Notes: generated by a model not told the origin, from the sequence alone. Shown: positions 5,912 through 12,221, counted from the first letter of the stretch. The stretch: 12,221 bases of DNA from Pseudomonadota bacterium (GCA_021323815.1 JAJPKG010000095.1:1-12221), one strand, 5' to 3'. Made by a program: numbers and translations.

Positions 5912-5973
5912 CGCTTTGCTCCAAATATCCCTTGCATTTCTGAGCCTGGTACGTCACGCCGTCAGGGCCGACG

Positions 5974-6369
5974 TTACCAGACGTAACACACAACTTCGCC
6001 GCCCATGCCAAGCTGATAGGCTTTGCGCCCGGTCATCAGCCCTTTGGGCGTGGAGATGATGGCGGTGCCCAGGCCCCCGCGCACGCGCGGAATGTCGTCG
6101 CGGCGCGTATAGACGCGCAAGCCGGGCTTGCTCACCCGCTTGAGCTGGGTCAGGACGGGTTTCTTTTCCACATAGCGCAGGGTCACGCGAATCGTTCCCT
6201 GGGGCGAGTCTTTCACCAGCTCAAAATCTTTGATATACCCTTCCTCTTTCAGGATCTTGGCGATGGCCAATTTCATGTTTGAGGCGGGGATCGACACGCG
6301 CAGTTGCCGCGCCAGCGCCGCGTTGCGGATGCGCGTCAGCATATCTGCGATGGGATCGGTCATATTCAT
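5974..6369 (-). CDS. rpsH: 30S ribosomal protein uS8
   Basis: uS8 is a primary 16S rRNA-binding protein essential for early assembly of the small-subunit platform. In enteric bacteria it also represses spc-operon translation. The 131-residue product has DPIADMLTRIRNA at the N-terminus, RVYTRRDDIPRVRGGLG (85-101), STPKGLMT (106-113) and GGEVVCYVW at the C-terminus, all family hallmarks. The ATG at 6369 has GGAGG nine bases upstream. A second in-frame ATG at 6363 gives the more usual MTDPIADM beginning but lies 15 bases from the same site. No E. coli-like S8 mRNA site could be recognised by eye. Confidence 0.97.
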   Translation of the reverse strand: MNMTDPIADMLTRIRNAALARQLRVSIPASNMKLAIAKILKEEGYIKDFELVKDSPQGTIRVTLRYVEKKPVLTQLKRVSKPGLRVYTRRDDIPRVRGGLGTAIISTPKGLMTGRKAYQLGMGGEVVCYVW

Positions 6370-6391
6370 GTAGTTATTCCTCCACCCGCGC

Positions 6392-6577
6392 TTACCAGCT
6401 CGACTTCGTCACGCCAGGCAGCTCACCCCGCAGGGCGCGCTCACGGAAGCAGATGCGGCACAGCCCGAACTGGCGCATATAAGCGCGCGGGCGACCGCAG
6501 AGGCTGCACCGGTTGTGCTGGCGTACAGAAAATTTCGGCTTGCGCTTGGATTTCACGATCATCGAAATCTTCGCCAT
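6392..6577 (-). CDS. rpsN: 30S ribosomal protein uS14, zinc-binding type
   Basis: uS14 sits in the head of the small subunit. The short 61-residue form is the zinc-binding type: Cys24 and Cys27 (CSLC) pair with Cys40 and Cys43 (CRIC). It also carries GRPRAYMRQFGLCR and the conserved ending GVTKSSW. The longer zinc-free type found in E. coli is about 100 residues, so the distinction is clear. AGGAGAAG precedes the ATG. The gene sits between rplE (11 bp) and rpsH (22 bp), the classical spc order. Confidence 0.98.
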   Translation of the reverse strand: MAKISMIVKSKRKPKFSVRQHNRCSLCGRPRAYMRQFGLCRICFRERALRGELPGVTKSSW

Positions 6578-6588
6578 GCGGCCTTCTC

Positions 6589-7134
6589 CTATTTCTTGAA
6601 CGGCATGCCCAGCAGCCCAAGCAACTGGCGGCCTTCTTCGTCGGTGCGGGCGGTCGTCACGATGGTCACTTCCATGCCGCGCACTTTGTCGATCTTGTCA
6701 TAGTCGATCTCCGGGAAGATCAACTGTTCTTTCACGCCCAGCGTGTAATTGCCGCGCCCATCAAAGGCATCCGGCGAGACGCCCTGAAAGTCGCGCTGGC
6801 GGGGCAACGCAACATTGATCAGCTTATCCAGGAAGTCATACATCCGCTGGCCACGCAGTGTCACCATGCAGCCGATCTCCATGCCCTCGCGCACCTTGAA
6901 GGCGGCGACGGATTTCTTGGCTTTGGTGACCACCGCGTGCTGGCCGGTGATCTCAGCCAGGTCGCGCGTAGCGTTTTTCATGGCGTCTTTGTTGGTGATC
7001 GCCTCGCCCATGCCGATGTTGATGACGATCTTATGCAGCTTGGGCACCTGCATGACGCTGCTGTAATTGAAGCGCTTCTTCAGTTCCGGCGCGACTTCGG
7101 TCAGATAGCGTTCGTGCAAACGTGAGTTAGCCAT
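6589..7134 (-). CDS. rplE: 50S ribosomal protein uL5
   Basis: uL5 binds 5S rRNA in the central protuberance and contacts the P-site tRNA and the small subunit. The 181-residue product has the standard length and landmarks: PKLHKIVINIGMGEA (31-45), GCMVTLRGQRMYDFLDKL (88-105), LPRQRDFQGVS (110-120) and YTLGVKEQLIFPEIDYD (130-146). It ends GLLGMPFKK, as many uL5 do. A G-rich site (GGGGGGAGAG) lies upstream of the ATG, only 6 bp after the rplX stop. Confidence 0.98.
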   Translation of the reverse strand: MANSRLHERYLTEVAPELKKRFNYSSVMQVPKLHKIVINIGMGEAITNKDAMKNATRDLAEITGQHAVVTKAKKSVAAFKVREGMEIGCMVTLRGQRMYDFLDKLINVALPRQRDFQGVSPDAFDGRGNYTLGVKEQLIFPEIDYDKIDKVRGMEVTIVTTARTDEEGRQLLGLLGMPFKK

Positions 7135-7140
7135 GCTTCA

Positions 7141-7536
7141 CTACTCTCCCCCCGTTGTGCGCGAGCGCTCTTGAATCGGCTTACCGCACTTCTTGCAGAT
7201 GCGGCGCACGCGCACCTTCTGATCCGCGCCTTGCGGCACGCGGTCGTGCGCGATGCGCGTCGGCTCGCCGCATTCGGTGCAGATGACCATCACGTTCGAG
7301 ACGTGGATGGGCATCGCCTTTTCGATGATGCCGCCGGGCTGGCCTGGGCCACGCGGTTTCAGATGCCGCTTGGCGATGTTATGTCCCTCGACAATCACCC
7401 GTTCCAGGCGCGGGAAGGCGCGCTCCACGCGCCCCGTCTGGCCGCGATCCTTACCGGCGATAATTTTGACCGTATCACCCTTGTGGACATGCAATTTCGC
7501 CAGGTGATGCGGCTTCATGGGTGTTTTCTTTTTCAT
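7141..7536 (-). CDS. rplX: 50S ribosomal protein uL24 with zinc ribbon
   Basis: uL24 is an assembly initiator of the large subunit near the exit-tunnel opening. The 131-residue product starts MKKKTPMKPHH and has the KOW motif VHKGDTVKIIAGKDRGQTGR, followed by VIVEGHNIAKRHLKP. The C-terminal domain holds two CxxC pairs, CTEC (Cys86, Cys89) and CKKC (Cys114, Cys117), a zinc-ribbon arrangement present in some bacterial uL24 and lost in others. The ATG at 7536 is preferred. An adjacent in-frame TTG at 7539 lies 8 bases from the GGAGG site and would add one residue. The rplN stop is 3 bp upstream. Confidence 0.96.
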   Translation of the reverse strand: MKKKTPMKPHHLAKLHVHKGDTVKIIAGKDRGQTGRVERAFPRLERVIVEGHNIAKRHLKPRGPGQPGGIIEKAMPIHVSNVMVICTECGEPTRIAHDRVPQGADQKVRVRRICKKCGKPIQERSRTTGGE

Positions 7537-7539
7537 CAA

Positions 7540-7908
7540 TTACAGCACCTCCGGCGCAAGCGACACGATCTTCATGAACTGTTTGTCGCGCAGTTCGCGT
7601 GCGACGGGGCCAAAGATGCGCGTGCCGCGCGGATTATTGCCGGCGCTGAGGATCACCGCCGCGTTGTCGTCGAAGCGGATATACGATCCATCGGGCCGGC
7701 CATATTCTTTGGCGATGCGAACGATGACAGCGGTGACGACCTCACCTTTTTTCACGGCACCGTTGGGCAGCGCGGTCTTCACCGAGGCTTTGATCACGTC
7801 GCCGACCTCGGCGAACTTTTTGCGCCCGCCGCCCAGGATGCGAATGCACATGATCTCGCGTGCGCCCGTGTTATCGGCGACTTTCAGGCGAGTTTGCGGC
7901 TGAATCAT
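7540..7908 (-). CDS. rplN: 50S ribosomal protein uL14
   Basis: uL14 forms part of the intersubunit bridges and the translation-factor side of the large subunit. It is also the contact point for the silencing factor RsfS in bacteria. The 122-residue product has exactly the usual length, with MIQPQTRLKVADNTGAREIM at the start and the typical C-terminus REL-DKQFMKIVSLAPEVL. FGPVARELR precedes that end. The ribosome-binding site is modest (AGGTAAAG) and the rpsQ stop lies 9 bp upstream. Nothing unusual is visible. Confidence 0.98.
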   Translation of the reverse strand: MIQPQTRLKVADNTGAREIMCIRILGGGRKKFAEVGDVIKASVKTALPNGAVKKGEVVTAVIVRIAKEYGRPDGSYIRFDDNAAVILSAGNNPRGTRIFGPVARELRDKQFMKIVSLAPEVL

Positions 7909-7917
7909 AGTCTTTAC

Positions 7918-8271
7918 CTACTCTTCCCCCATCTCGTCCGTGTCGTCATCTGATGTCACATCGGCGGTGGCGATCTCGTCCACGGCGGGAGCCTGGTCGC
8001 CCTGGCGGATGATCTCGATCAAGCGCCAGCGCTTCTCTTTGCTCAGGGGCCGCGTCTCTTCGATGCGCACCATGTCGCCCACGCGAGCGGCGTTCTCTTC
8101 ATCGTGCGCTTTATAGCGCTTGGTCCAACGATAATTCTTCTTGTAAAGCGGATGTTGTTTGAAGCTTTCGACAGCGACAACGATGGTCTTTTGCATCTTG
8201 TCGCTGACCACGCGCCCCACTTTCACCTGACGGCGATGCTGGGGAGCATTGGCGCTTTCTTGGGTGGTCAT
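7918..8271 (-). CDS. rpsQ: 30S ribosomal protein uS17 with acidic tail
   Basis: uS17 is a primary 16S rRNA binder in the lower body of the small subunit. Residues about 13-90 are the OB-fold core: RRQVKVGRVVSDKMQKTIVV, then HPLYKKNYRWTKRYKAHDEE and GDMVRIEETRPLSKEKRWR. From about residue 93 the chain becomes an added tail rich in Asp and Glu (DDDTDEMGEE at the end), opposite in charge to the basic core. Common uS17 is 80-90 residues; this one is 117. GAGGAG, part of the rpmC end, precedes the ATG, and the rpmC stop is only 2 bp away, so coupling is likely. Confidence 0.96.
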   Translation of the reverse strand: MTTQESANAPQHRRQVKVGRVVSDKMQKTIVVAVESFKQHPLYKKNYRWTKRYKAHDEENAARVGDMVRIEETRPLSKEKRWRLIEIIRQGDQAPAVDEIATADVTSDDDTDEMGEE

Positions 8272-8273
8272 GG

Positions 8274-8546
8274 CTACTCCTCAGACTCGCTTTCCGTTTC
8301 CTCGGCGAGGTCTTCCTCATCCACCACTTCCGGCGCGTGCGGCATGCGCGTCTCGGAATGGATCTTGAACATCAGGCGGGCGATGCGCTTGCGGGTCTTG
8401 GAGAACTCGCGCACATCCTTGACTTCGCCGCGCGCCTTTTGCAGGCGCAGGTCGAACAGGTGGCGGCGCGCTTTGGCCAGCTCTTCAATCGCCGCCGCCA
8501 GCGTCATCTCGCGGATCTCATTCCGCTCGTGCACCATTTTGCTCAT
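8274..8546 (-). CDS. rpmC: 50S ribosomal protein uL29 with acidic tail
   Basis: uL29 is a small helical protein beside the exit of the nascent-peptide tunnel, next to uL23. Residues 8 to about 66 hold the two-helix core: EIREMTLAAAIEELAKARRH, then LFDLRLQKARGEVKD and TRKRIARLMFKI. From about residue 70 the protein ends in an acidic tail of roughly 20 residues (EEDLAEETESESEE). The usual protein is 60-70 residues, so this tail is an addition. A strong AAAGGAGG precedes the ATG by six bases. It lies 30 bp after rplP and 2 bp before rpsQ. Confidence 0.95.
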   Translation of the reverse strand: MSKMVHERNEIREMTLAAAIEELAKARRHLFDLRLQKARGEVKDVREFSKTRKRIARLMFKIHSETRMPHAPEVVDEEDLAEETESESEE

Positions 8547-8576
8547 AGCGCGCCTCCTTTCATCGGGGAGAGGATG

Positions 8577-9008
8577 CTATTCTTCGACACTTTCGGCCTC
8601 TCCCTTCGCGATAATTTTGGTTTTGATGGGCAGTTTGTGCGATGCCAGGCGCAGCGCCTCACGCGCCACGTCTTCGCGCACGCCGCCGACCTCAAACACA
8701 ATGCGGCCCGGCTTGACGACGGCCACCCAGTGGTCCGGCGCGCCCTTGCCGCTGCCCATGCGGGTTTCGGCGGGTTTGGCCGTGACCGGCTTATCAGGGA
8801 ACACGCGAATCCACACCTTGCCGCCACGTTTCATGTGGTGGTTGATGGCGCGGCGCGCGGCCTCGATCTGCTTGGCTTCCATCCAGCACGGCTCCTGCGC
8901 AACCAGCGCGTATTCGCCGAACGCGATGGTGTTGCCGCGATGGGCCTCGCCGCGCATGTGGCCGCGATGCTGCTTGCGAAACTTCGTTCGCGACGGTGAC
9001 AACAACAT
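8577..9008 (-). CDS. rplP: 50S ribosomal protein uL16
   Basis: uL16 sits at the A-site side of the peptidyl-transferase region and is needed late in large-subunit assembly. The 143-residue product starts MLLSPSRTKFRKQHRG, the near-universal uL16 N-terminus. It carries RGNTIAFGEYALVA (24-37), RRAINHHMKRGGKVWIRVFP (52-71), RMGSGKGAPDHWVAVV (83-98) and VGGVREDVAREALRLASHKL. The ATG at 9008 is chosen because GGAGGAAG lies nine bases upstream. A 7-residue upstream extension would place the start before that site. Length and motifs are normal. Confidence 0.98.
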   Translation of the reverse strand: MLLSPSRTKFRKQHRGHMRGEAHRGNTIAFGEYALVAQEPCWMEAKQIEAARRAINHHMKRGGKVWIRVFPDKPVTAKPAETRMGSGKGAPDHWVAVVKPGRIVFEVGGVREDVAREALRLASHKLPIKTKIIAKGEAESVEE

Positions 9009-9029
9009 GATGTGCTTCCTCCGGCACAA

Positions 9030-9065
9030 CGGGAGTGGTTCGCGCTCTTTGCGCGCCTGCTCCCG
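9030..9065 (-). other. Two-part hairpin in the rpsC-rplP gap
   Basis: On the minus strand CGGGAG (9065-9060) pairs with CTCCCG (9035-9030). Inside that, CGCGC (9055-9051) pairs with GCGCG (9045-9041) around AAAGA, with a small internal loop between the stems. It ends shortly before the rplP ribosome-binding site and has no T-run. It may be an RNA-processing or translational-control structure, but GC-rich DNA produces such pairings by chance. Confidence 0.3.
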
Positions 9066-9073
9066 CCTGCGAT

Positions 9074-10090
9074 CTACTCTGTTTCGGGCTTCTGCTCAGG
9101 TGCCGGTGCGGGTGCCGGAGCAGCATTCTCTTGATTCGCCGGCGGATTCGCCGGAGCGGCCTGGCTCACCGGCCCTGCGGGCGGGCGCGGCGGGCGTGGA
9201 GCGCTGCCCTCTGGGCGTGGCCCGCGTGGGGCACCGCCTTCGGGGCGCGGCGGGCGCGGTCCGCCACCTTGTCCGCGCGGGGCACCGCCCTCAGCGCGCG
9301 GCCCAGCTTCGCGGCGTGGTCCACCCTCGCGGCGCGGCCCGCGATCCTCGCGGCGGCCACCCTCACGGCGACCTCCCCGGTCGTCGCGGCGACCTTCGCG
9401 GCGCGGCGGTCGCTCGCCGGTATATTCGGTGGAGGTCGGCGACACCTGGCGGCGCGTGCCGGAAAGGATATCGCCGCGATAGATCCACACCTTGACGCCG
9501 ATGGTGCCATAGGTGGTGTGCGCCACCGCGATGGCGAAATCGATATCCGCGCGCAATGTCTGCAATGGGACCGAGCCGTCCACTTCGCGCTCAGAGCGGG
9601 CGATTTCCGCGCCGCCCAGGCGACCGGAGCAGATCACTTTGATGCCCTTCGCGCCGGCCTTCATCGTCTTTTGCACGGCCTGTTTCATGGCGCGGCGGAA
9701 CGAGATGCGTTTTTCCAGCTGCTCGGCGATGCTCTGCGCCACCAGGACCGCTTCCAGTTCCGGCTGGCGAATCTCCATAATCTTGGGATGGACTTTTTTC
9801 TTGGTCAGCTTTTCCAGCGCGACGCGCAGGCGCTCGACCTTCTCGCCGTTTTTGCCGATGACCACGCCCGGCTTGGCGGTGTAGATGGCGACGCTGATCT
9901 GCGTCCCCGCCACGCGCTCGATCTCGATGCGCGCCAGGCCGGCATTCACCAGCTCTTTGTTGACCAGATTGCGGATGGCAAGATCTTCCGCAAGAACATC
10001 TTTATAATTTTTGTCGTCGGCGTACCAGCGTGACTGCCACCCTTTGATGACGCCAAGCCGGAAGCCCAGCGGATGCACTTTCTGTCCCAA
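9074..10090 (-). CDS. rpsC: 30S ribosomal protein uS3 with long Arg/Gly/Pro tail
   Basis: uS3 lines the mRNA entry pore of the small subunit. Residues 1 to about 212 form the normal protein: GQKVHPLGFRLGVIKGWQSR at the start, a KH domain with PGVVIGKNGEKVERLR (74-89), and a C-terminal domain with GRLGGAEIARSE (156-167) and YGTIGVKVWIYRGD (194-207). About 125 further residues follow: an Arg/Glu/Asp/Gly stretch (228-262), a Pro/Arg/Gly stretch with the near-repeat PRPEGGAPRG PRPEGSAPRP (281-300), and a Pro/Ala/Gln/Glu end. The start is TTG at 10090, chosen because MGQKVHP is the conserved beginning, AAGGAAGG lies six bases upstream, and no in-frame ATG fits. Confidence 0.97.
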   Translation of the reverse strand: MGQKVHPLGFRLGVIKGWQSRWYADDKNYKDVLAEDLAIRNLVNKELVNAGLARIEIERVAGTQISVAIYTAKPGVVIGKNGEKVERLRVALEKLTKKKVHPKIMEIRQPELEAVLVAQSIAEQLEKRISFRRAMKQAVQKTMKAGAKGIKVICSGRLGGAEIARSEREVDGSVPLQTLRADIDFAIAVAHTTYGTIGVKVWIYRGDILSGTRRQVSPTSTEYTGERPPRREGRRDDRGGRREGGRREDRGPRREGGPRREAGPRAEGGAPRGQGGGPRPPRPEGGAPRGPRPEGSAPRPPRPPAGPVSQAAPANPPANQENAAPAPAPAPEQKPETE

Positions 10091-10153
10091 ATGGCACCTT
10101 CCTTTGATGGTGCGCGGGCGGCAGGCGTTGGGTGGCCTTCCGCGTGCCGCGCC

Positions 10154-10528
10154 CTAGCGACCATACTTCTTGCGATACTCTTTCGGAATGAGGTCATACT
10201 CATCCGAGATGACGACGGTGATATGCGAGCGGCGCTTCATGATGCGCACCATGCCACGCCGCGAGGCGACGCGATAGCGCTTGACCGTCGGCGCGGGATC
10301 GGCCACGATCTGCACGATGTACATATCGTTAGCATCCAGCGCGTAGTTGTTTTCCGCGTTGGCGACGGCGGATTTCAGCAACCCCAGAATGGGCTTGGCC
10401 GAGGCATTGGGGATATAGCGCAGCACGTCCATTGCCGCGCCCACCTTACGCCCCTTGATCGCCTCCGTCACCAGGCGCACTTTGCGTGGCGGAATGCCGC
10501 AATCACGCAGAATGGCGCGAACTTCCAT
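10154..10528 (-). CDS. rplV: 50S ribosomal protein uL22
   Basis: uL22 spans the large subunit and its long beta-hairpin lines the narrowest part of the exit tunnel, where some macrolide-resistance changes arise. The 124-residue product starts MEVRAILRDCGIPPRKVRLV. It has LLKSAVANAENNYALD in the middle, and the hairpin region VKRYRVASRRGMVRIMKRRS leads into HITVVISD. Residue patterns and length are ordinary, with a short basic C-terminus (KEYRKKYGR). AGGAAGGA lies about ten bases before the ATG. A 63-bp gap separates it from rpsC. Confidence 0.98.
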   Translation of the reverse strand: MEVRAILRDCGIPPRKVRLVTEAIKGRKVGAAMDVLRYIPNASAKPILGLLKSAVANAENNYALDANDMYIVQIVADPAPTVKRYRVASRRGMVRIMKRRSHITVVISDEYDLIPKEYRKKYGR

Positions 10529-10544
10529 TTGCTCTCAGTCCTTC

Positions 10545-10832
10545 CTAGCGACGCGAGGCCGTTTTTTCATCTTTGCCGCCCGCATGGCCGGTGAACCGGC
10601 GCGTGGGGGCGAACTCGCCCAGCTTGTGGCCGACCATGTTCTCGGTGATATACACCGTCACATGAGTTTTGCCGTTGTGGACGCCGATGCTCATCCCCAC
10701 CATTTGCGGCAGGATGGTCGAGGACCGCGACCACGTCTTGATCAGTTTCTTGTCGCCGCTGCGCAGCATCTGAACCACCTTTTTGCGCAGCGAGGGATGG
10801 ATGTATGGTCCCTTCTTGGTCGAACGTGACAT
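10545..10832 (-). CDS. rpsS: 30S ribosomal protein uS19
   Basis: uS19 lies in the head of the small subunit, forms a complex with uS13 and takes part in intersubunit bridges. The 95-residue product has MSRSTKKGPYIHPSLRKKV at the start. The hallmark SRSSTILPQMVGMSIGVHNG follows, and GHKLGEFAPTRRFTGHAG lies near the end. Length is standard. AGGGG precedes the ATG by eight bases, and it follows rplB by 15 bp. Confidence 0.98.
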   Translation of the reverse strand: MSRSTKKGPYIHPSLRKKVVQMLRSGDKKLIKTWSRSSTILPQMVGMSIGVHNGKTHVTVYITENMVGHKLGEFAPTRRFTGHAGGKDEKTASRR

Positions 10833-10847
10833 CGTTCTCGCCCCTCT

Positions 10848-11684
10848 CTACTTGCTGCGGCTCGCGTTGCGGCGGCGCACAATAAATTTGTCGGTTCGCT
10901 TGTTGTTGCGCGTGCGATAGCCCAGCGCCGGTTTGCCCCAAGGCGTGCGCGGCGGGCCTCCACGCGGCGCGCGGCCTTCACCGCCGCCATGTGGGTGATC
11001 CACCGGATTCATCACCGAGCCGCGCACTTCGGGCCGCAGCCCCTTGTGGCGAGCGCGCCCGGCCTTGCCGATGCTCTCGTTGGCGTGGTCCAGATTGCCG
11101 ACCTGGCCGATGGTGGCGCGGCACATGATGTGCACCATGCGCTGCTCGCCCGAAGGCAGGCGCACCTGGGCGTAATCGCCCTCTTTCGCCATCAACTGCG
11201 CGGCGGCACCTGCGCCACGCACCAGCTGGCCACCGTGCCCGCGCGTCAGCTCGATGTTATGAATGACCATGCCCTGCGGGATGTTTTTCAGCGGCAGGCT
11301 GTTGCCCACCTTCGGTTCCGCGTCAGGACCAGACATCACCATGTCACCGACCTTCAGGCCCAGCGGTGCCAGGATGTAGCGCTTCTCGCCATCCACGTAA
11401 TGCAGCAGGGCGATGCGCGCCGAGCGGTTCGGATCGTATTCGATGGTCGCCACTTTCGCGGGGACGCCATCTTTGTTGCGCTTGAAATCGATGATGCGAT
11501 AGAGCCGTTTTGCGCCGCCGCCGCGATGGCGGGTGGTGATGCGCCCCTGATTGTTGCGGCCCGCGTGCTTTTTCAGTGGCTCTGTCAGCGACCGCTCAGG
11601 GCGCGAGCGCGTGATCTCTTCAAAGGTGTTGACCGACATGCCACGCCGTCCAGGCGAGGTCGGTCGATATTGCCGGATAGGCAT
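10848..11684 (-). CDS. rplB: 50S ribosomal protein uL2
   Basis: uL2 is a primary 23S rRNA binder needed for subunit association and for the peptidyl-transferase centre. The 278-residue product is full length. NNQGRITTRHRGGGAKRLYR spans about 44-63, GDMVMSGPDAEPKVGNSLPL spans 113-132, and the catalytic-centre loop MNPVDHPHGGGEGRAPRGG spans 225-243, including His230 and His232. The basic C-terminus (RTDKFIVRRRN) is intact. GAGGAGG precedes the ATG by eight bases. It follows rplW by 27 bp, as in the S10 operon. Confidence 0.99.
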   Translation of the reverse strand: MPIRQYRPTSPGRRGMSVNTFEEITRSRPERSLTEPLKKHAGRNNQGRITTRHRGGGAKRLYRIIDFKRNKDGVPAKVATIEYDPNRSARIALLHYVDGEKRYILAPLGLKVGDMVMSGPDAEPKVGNSLPLKNIPQGMVIHNIELTRGHGGQLVRGAGAAAQLMAKEGDYAQVRLPSGEQRMVHIMCRATIGQVGNLDHANESIGKAGRARHKGLRPEVRGSVMNPVDHPHGGGEGRAPRGGPPRTPWGKPALGYRTRNNKRTDKFIVRRRNASRSK

Positions 11685-11711
11685 TGTGTAGTCCTCCTCA
11701 GCCAGGCTCGG

Positions 11712-12092
11712 CTATGGTTGCAACTGTGGAATGGTGTCTTCCAGCGCGACGGTGACAATCGCCTTTTTCCACGGGTGCGGCTTCGTTTTGCGGAACCCCT
11801 TGTTGCTGCGCACCGTGCGCGCCTTGCCCGGCATGCGCATGGTGTTGACTTTCAACACGCGCTTCACTTCGGGGAACATCAGCAGCACCGCCTGGCGGAT
11901 CTCGATCTTGGTCGCCGTCAGCGCGACCTCAAAGACATATTTGTGCGTCAGTTCAGGCACGCGCACGTTGGGATCGGTCTTTTTGCGCGCTTGCATCAGG
12001 TCATGGCGGCGTTGCTGGTTGGCCGGCGGGGACTGCATGGCCACCGTTTTCTCGGTGATGATGCCCCGGCGGATGACTTCGGTCAGTTCCAT
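11712..12092 (-). CDS. rplW: 50S ribosomal protein uL23 with internal insertion
   Basis: uL23 sits at the tunnel exit and is the docking site for trigger factor and the signal recognition particle. The 126-residue product starts MELTEVIRRGIITEKTV, and the rest matches the family: KYVFEVALTATKIEIRQAV (51-69), VKRVLKVNTMRMPGK and WKKAIVTVALEDTI (108-121). Common bacterial uL23 is 95-100 residues. The surplus is a hydrophilic insertion at about 20-48 between the ITEK helix and the first strand. GAGGAGAAG precedes the ATG and the rplD stop is 2 bp upstream. Confidence 0.97.
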   Translation of the reverse strand: MELTEVIRRGIITEKTVAMQSPPANQQRRHDLMQARKKTDPNVRVPELTHKYVFEVALTATKIEIRQAVLLMFPEVKRVLKVNTMRMPGKARTVRSNKGFRKTKPHPWKKAIVTVALEDTIPQLQP

Positions 12093-12094
12093 GG

Positions 12095-12221
12095 CTACTT
12101 CTCCTCATCCGCGCCCGCCGGAACGGGAATGCCATCATCGAAGGTCGCTTCGAGGAAGGCCACCGCATCGGGCGAAAGGATCAAAAAGTCGTGCTTCATG
12201 ATCTCGATGACATTGACAGCG
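12095..12221 (-). CDS. rplD: 50S ribosomal protein uL4, C-terminal fragment
   Basis: Only the last 41 residues are inside the window; the gene continues past the right edge. The visible sequence includes NVIEIMKHDFLILSPDAVA, which matches the end of bacterial uL4, where the pattern is NVYDILNHD-LVLTKDA. It is followed by a short acidic extension (FDDGIPVPAGADEEK). uL4 is a 23S rRNA-binding protein whose extended loop lines the exit tunnel, and in enteric bacteria it regulates the S10 operon. Its position directly before rplW is classical. Identity rests on this tail and on synteny. Confidence 0.9.
   Translation of the reverse strand, partial: AVNVIEIMKHDFLILSPDAVAFLEATFDDGIPVPAGADEEK

Noticed and set aside
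5951..5974. Weak hairpin overlapping the rpsH stop codon
   Set aside because: The outer stem is 5 bp and the inner one 3 bp, with no T-run; this is expected by chance in GC-rich sequence.
8104..9495. 463-codon plus-strand reading frame across rpsQ to rpsC
   Set aside because: It runs antisense through four recognisable ribosomal genes, the pattern expected of a GC-rich shadow frame.
9035..10033. Long plus-strand reading frame opposite rpsC
   Set aside because: It is antisense to a clear uS3 gene, has biased composition (Arg/Ala/His-rich) from GC codons, and resembles no family.
1..12221. Mobile element, CRISPR array, tRNA or undescribed gene system
   Set aside because: All but the short spacers is accounted for by 22 standard genes on one strand in classical order; no transposase, spaced direct repeats or cloverleaf was seen.

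Overview
The window is a bacterial S10/spc ribosomal-protein cluster read entirely from the minus strand, so transcription runs from the right edge (12221) to the left edge (1). The gene order is rplD (3' end only), rplW, rplB, rpsS, rplV, rpsC, rplP, rpmC, rpsQ, rplN, rplX, rplE, rpsN, rpsH, rplF, rplR, rpsE, rpmD, rplO, secY, adk, map. This is the classical order, and no gene is missing, broken or inserted. The DNA is GC-rich. The zinc-type uS14, a uL24 with a C-terminal zinc ribbon, a LID-containing adenylate kinase and long low-complexity tails on several ribosomal proteins together suggest a Chloroflexota-like bacterium. That placement is inference from protein character, not a database result.

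Region 12221-9074 carries the S10-operon half (uL4 C-terminus, uL23, uL2, uS19, uL22, uS3). Region 9008-7918 carries uL16, uL29 and uS17. Region 7908-3310 carries the spc-operon half (uL14, uL24, uL5, uS14, uS8, uL6, uL18, uS5, uL30, uL15). SecY, the protein-translocation channel, follows at 3294-1909, then adenylate kinase and methionine aminopeptidase. Spacing is mostly 2-30 bp and two junctions are TAATG overlaps (rplR/rpsE and rpmD/rplO), which suggests one long co-transcribed and translationally coupled array. Most genes have a clear GGAGG-like ribosome-binding site.

Three spacers break this packing. The rpsE-rpmD gap (4002-4175) holds an extended -10 promoter candidate and a hairpin whose T-run faces the plus strand. 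The secY-adk gap (1587-1908) holds a terminator-like hairpin directly after secY, followed by a chain of five or six further inverted repeats reaching the adk ribosome-binding site. The sequence left of map (1-119) holds a nested symmetric hairpin and a TTGACA box whose -10 partner would lie at the window edge. These suggest that uL30-uL15-SecY can be transcribed separately, that adk-map form their own unit, and that a new unit starts beyond the left edge.

The proteins are ordinary in function but carry notable additions. uS3 and uS5, which both sit at the ribosomal mRNA entry site, end in long Arg/Gly/Pro-rich tails. The adjacent genes for uL29 and uS17 encode short strongly acidic tails. 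uL23 and uL18 carry internal insertions, the latter containing a G8 homopolymer. The adenylate kinase LID has an unusual Cys-His-Cys-Asp metal-site pattern. I found no mobile element, CRISPR array, tRNA or rRNA, and no undescribed multi-gene system. The secY-adk spacer is the least explained DNA in the window.
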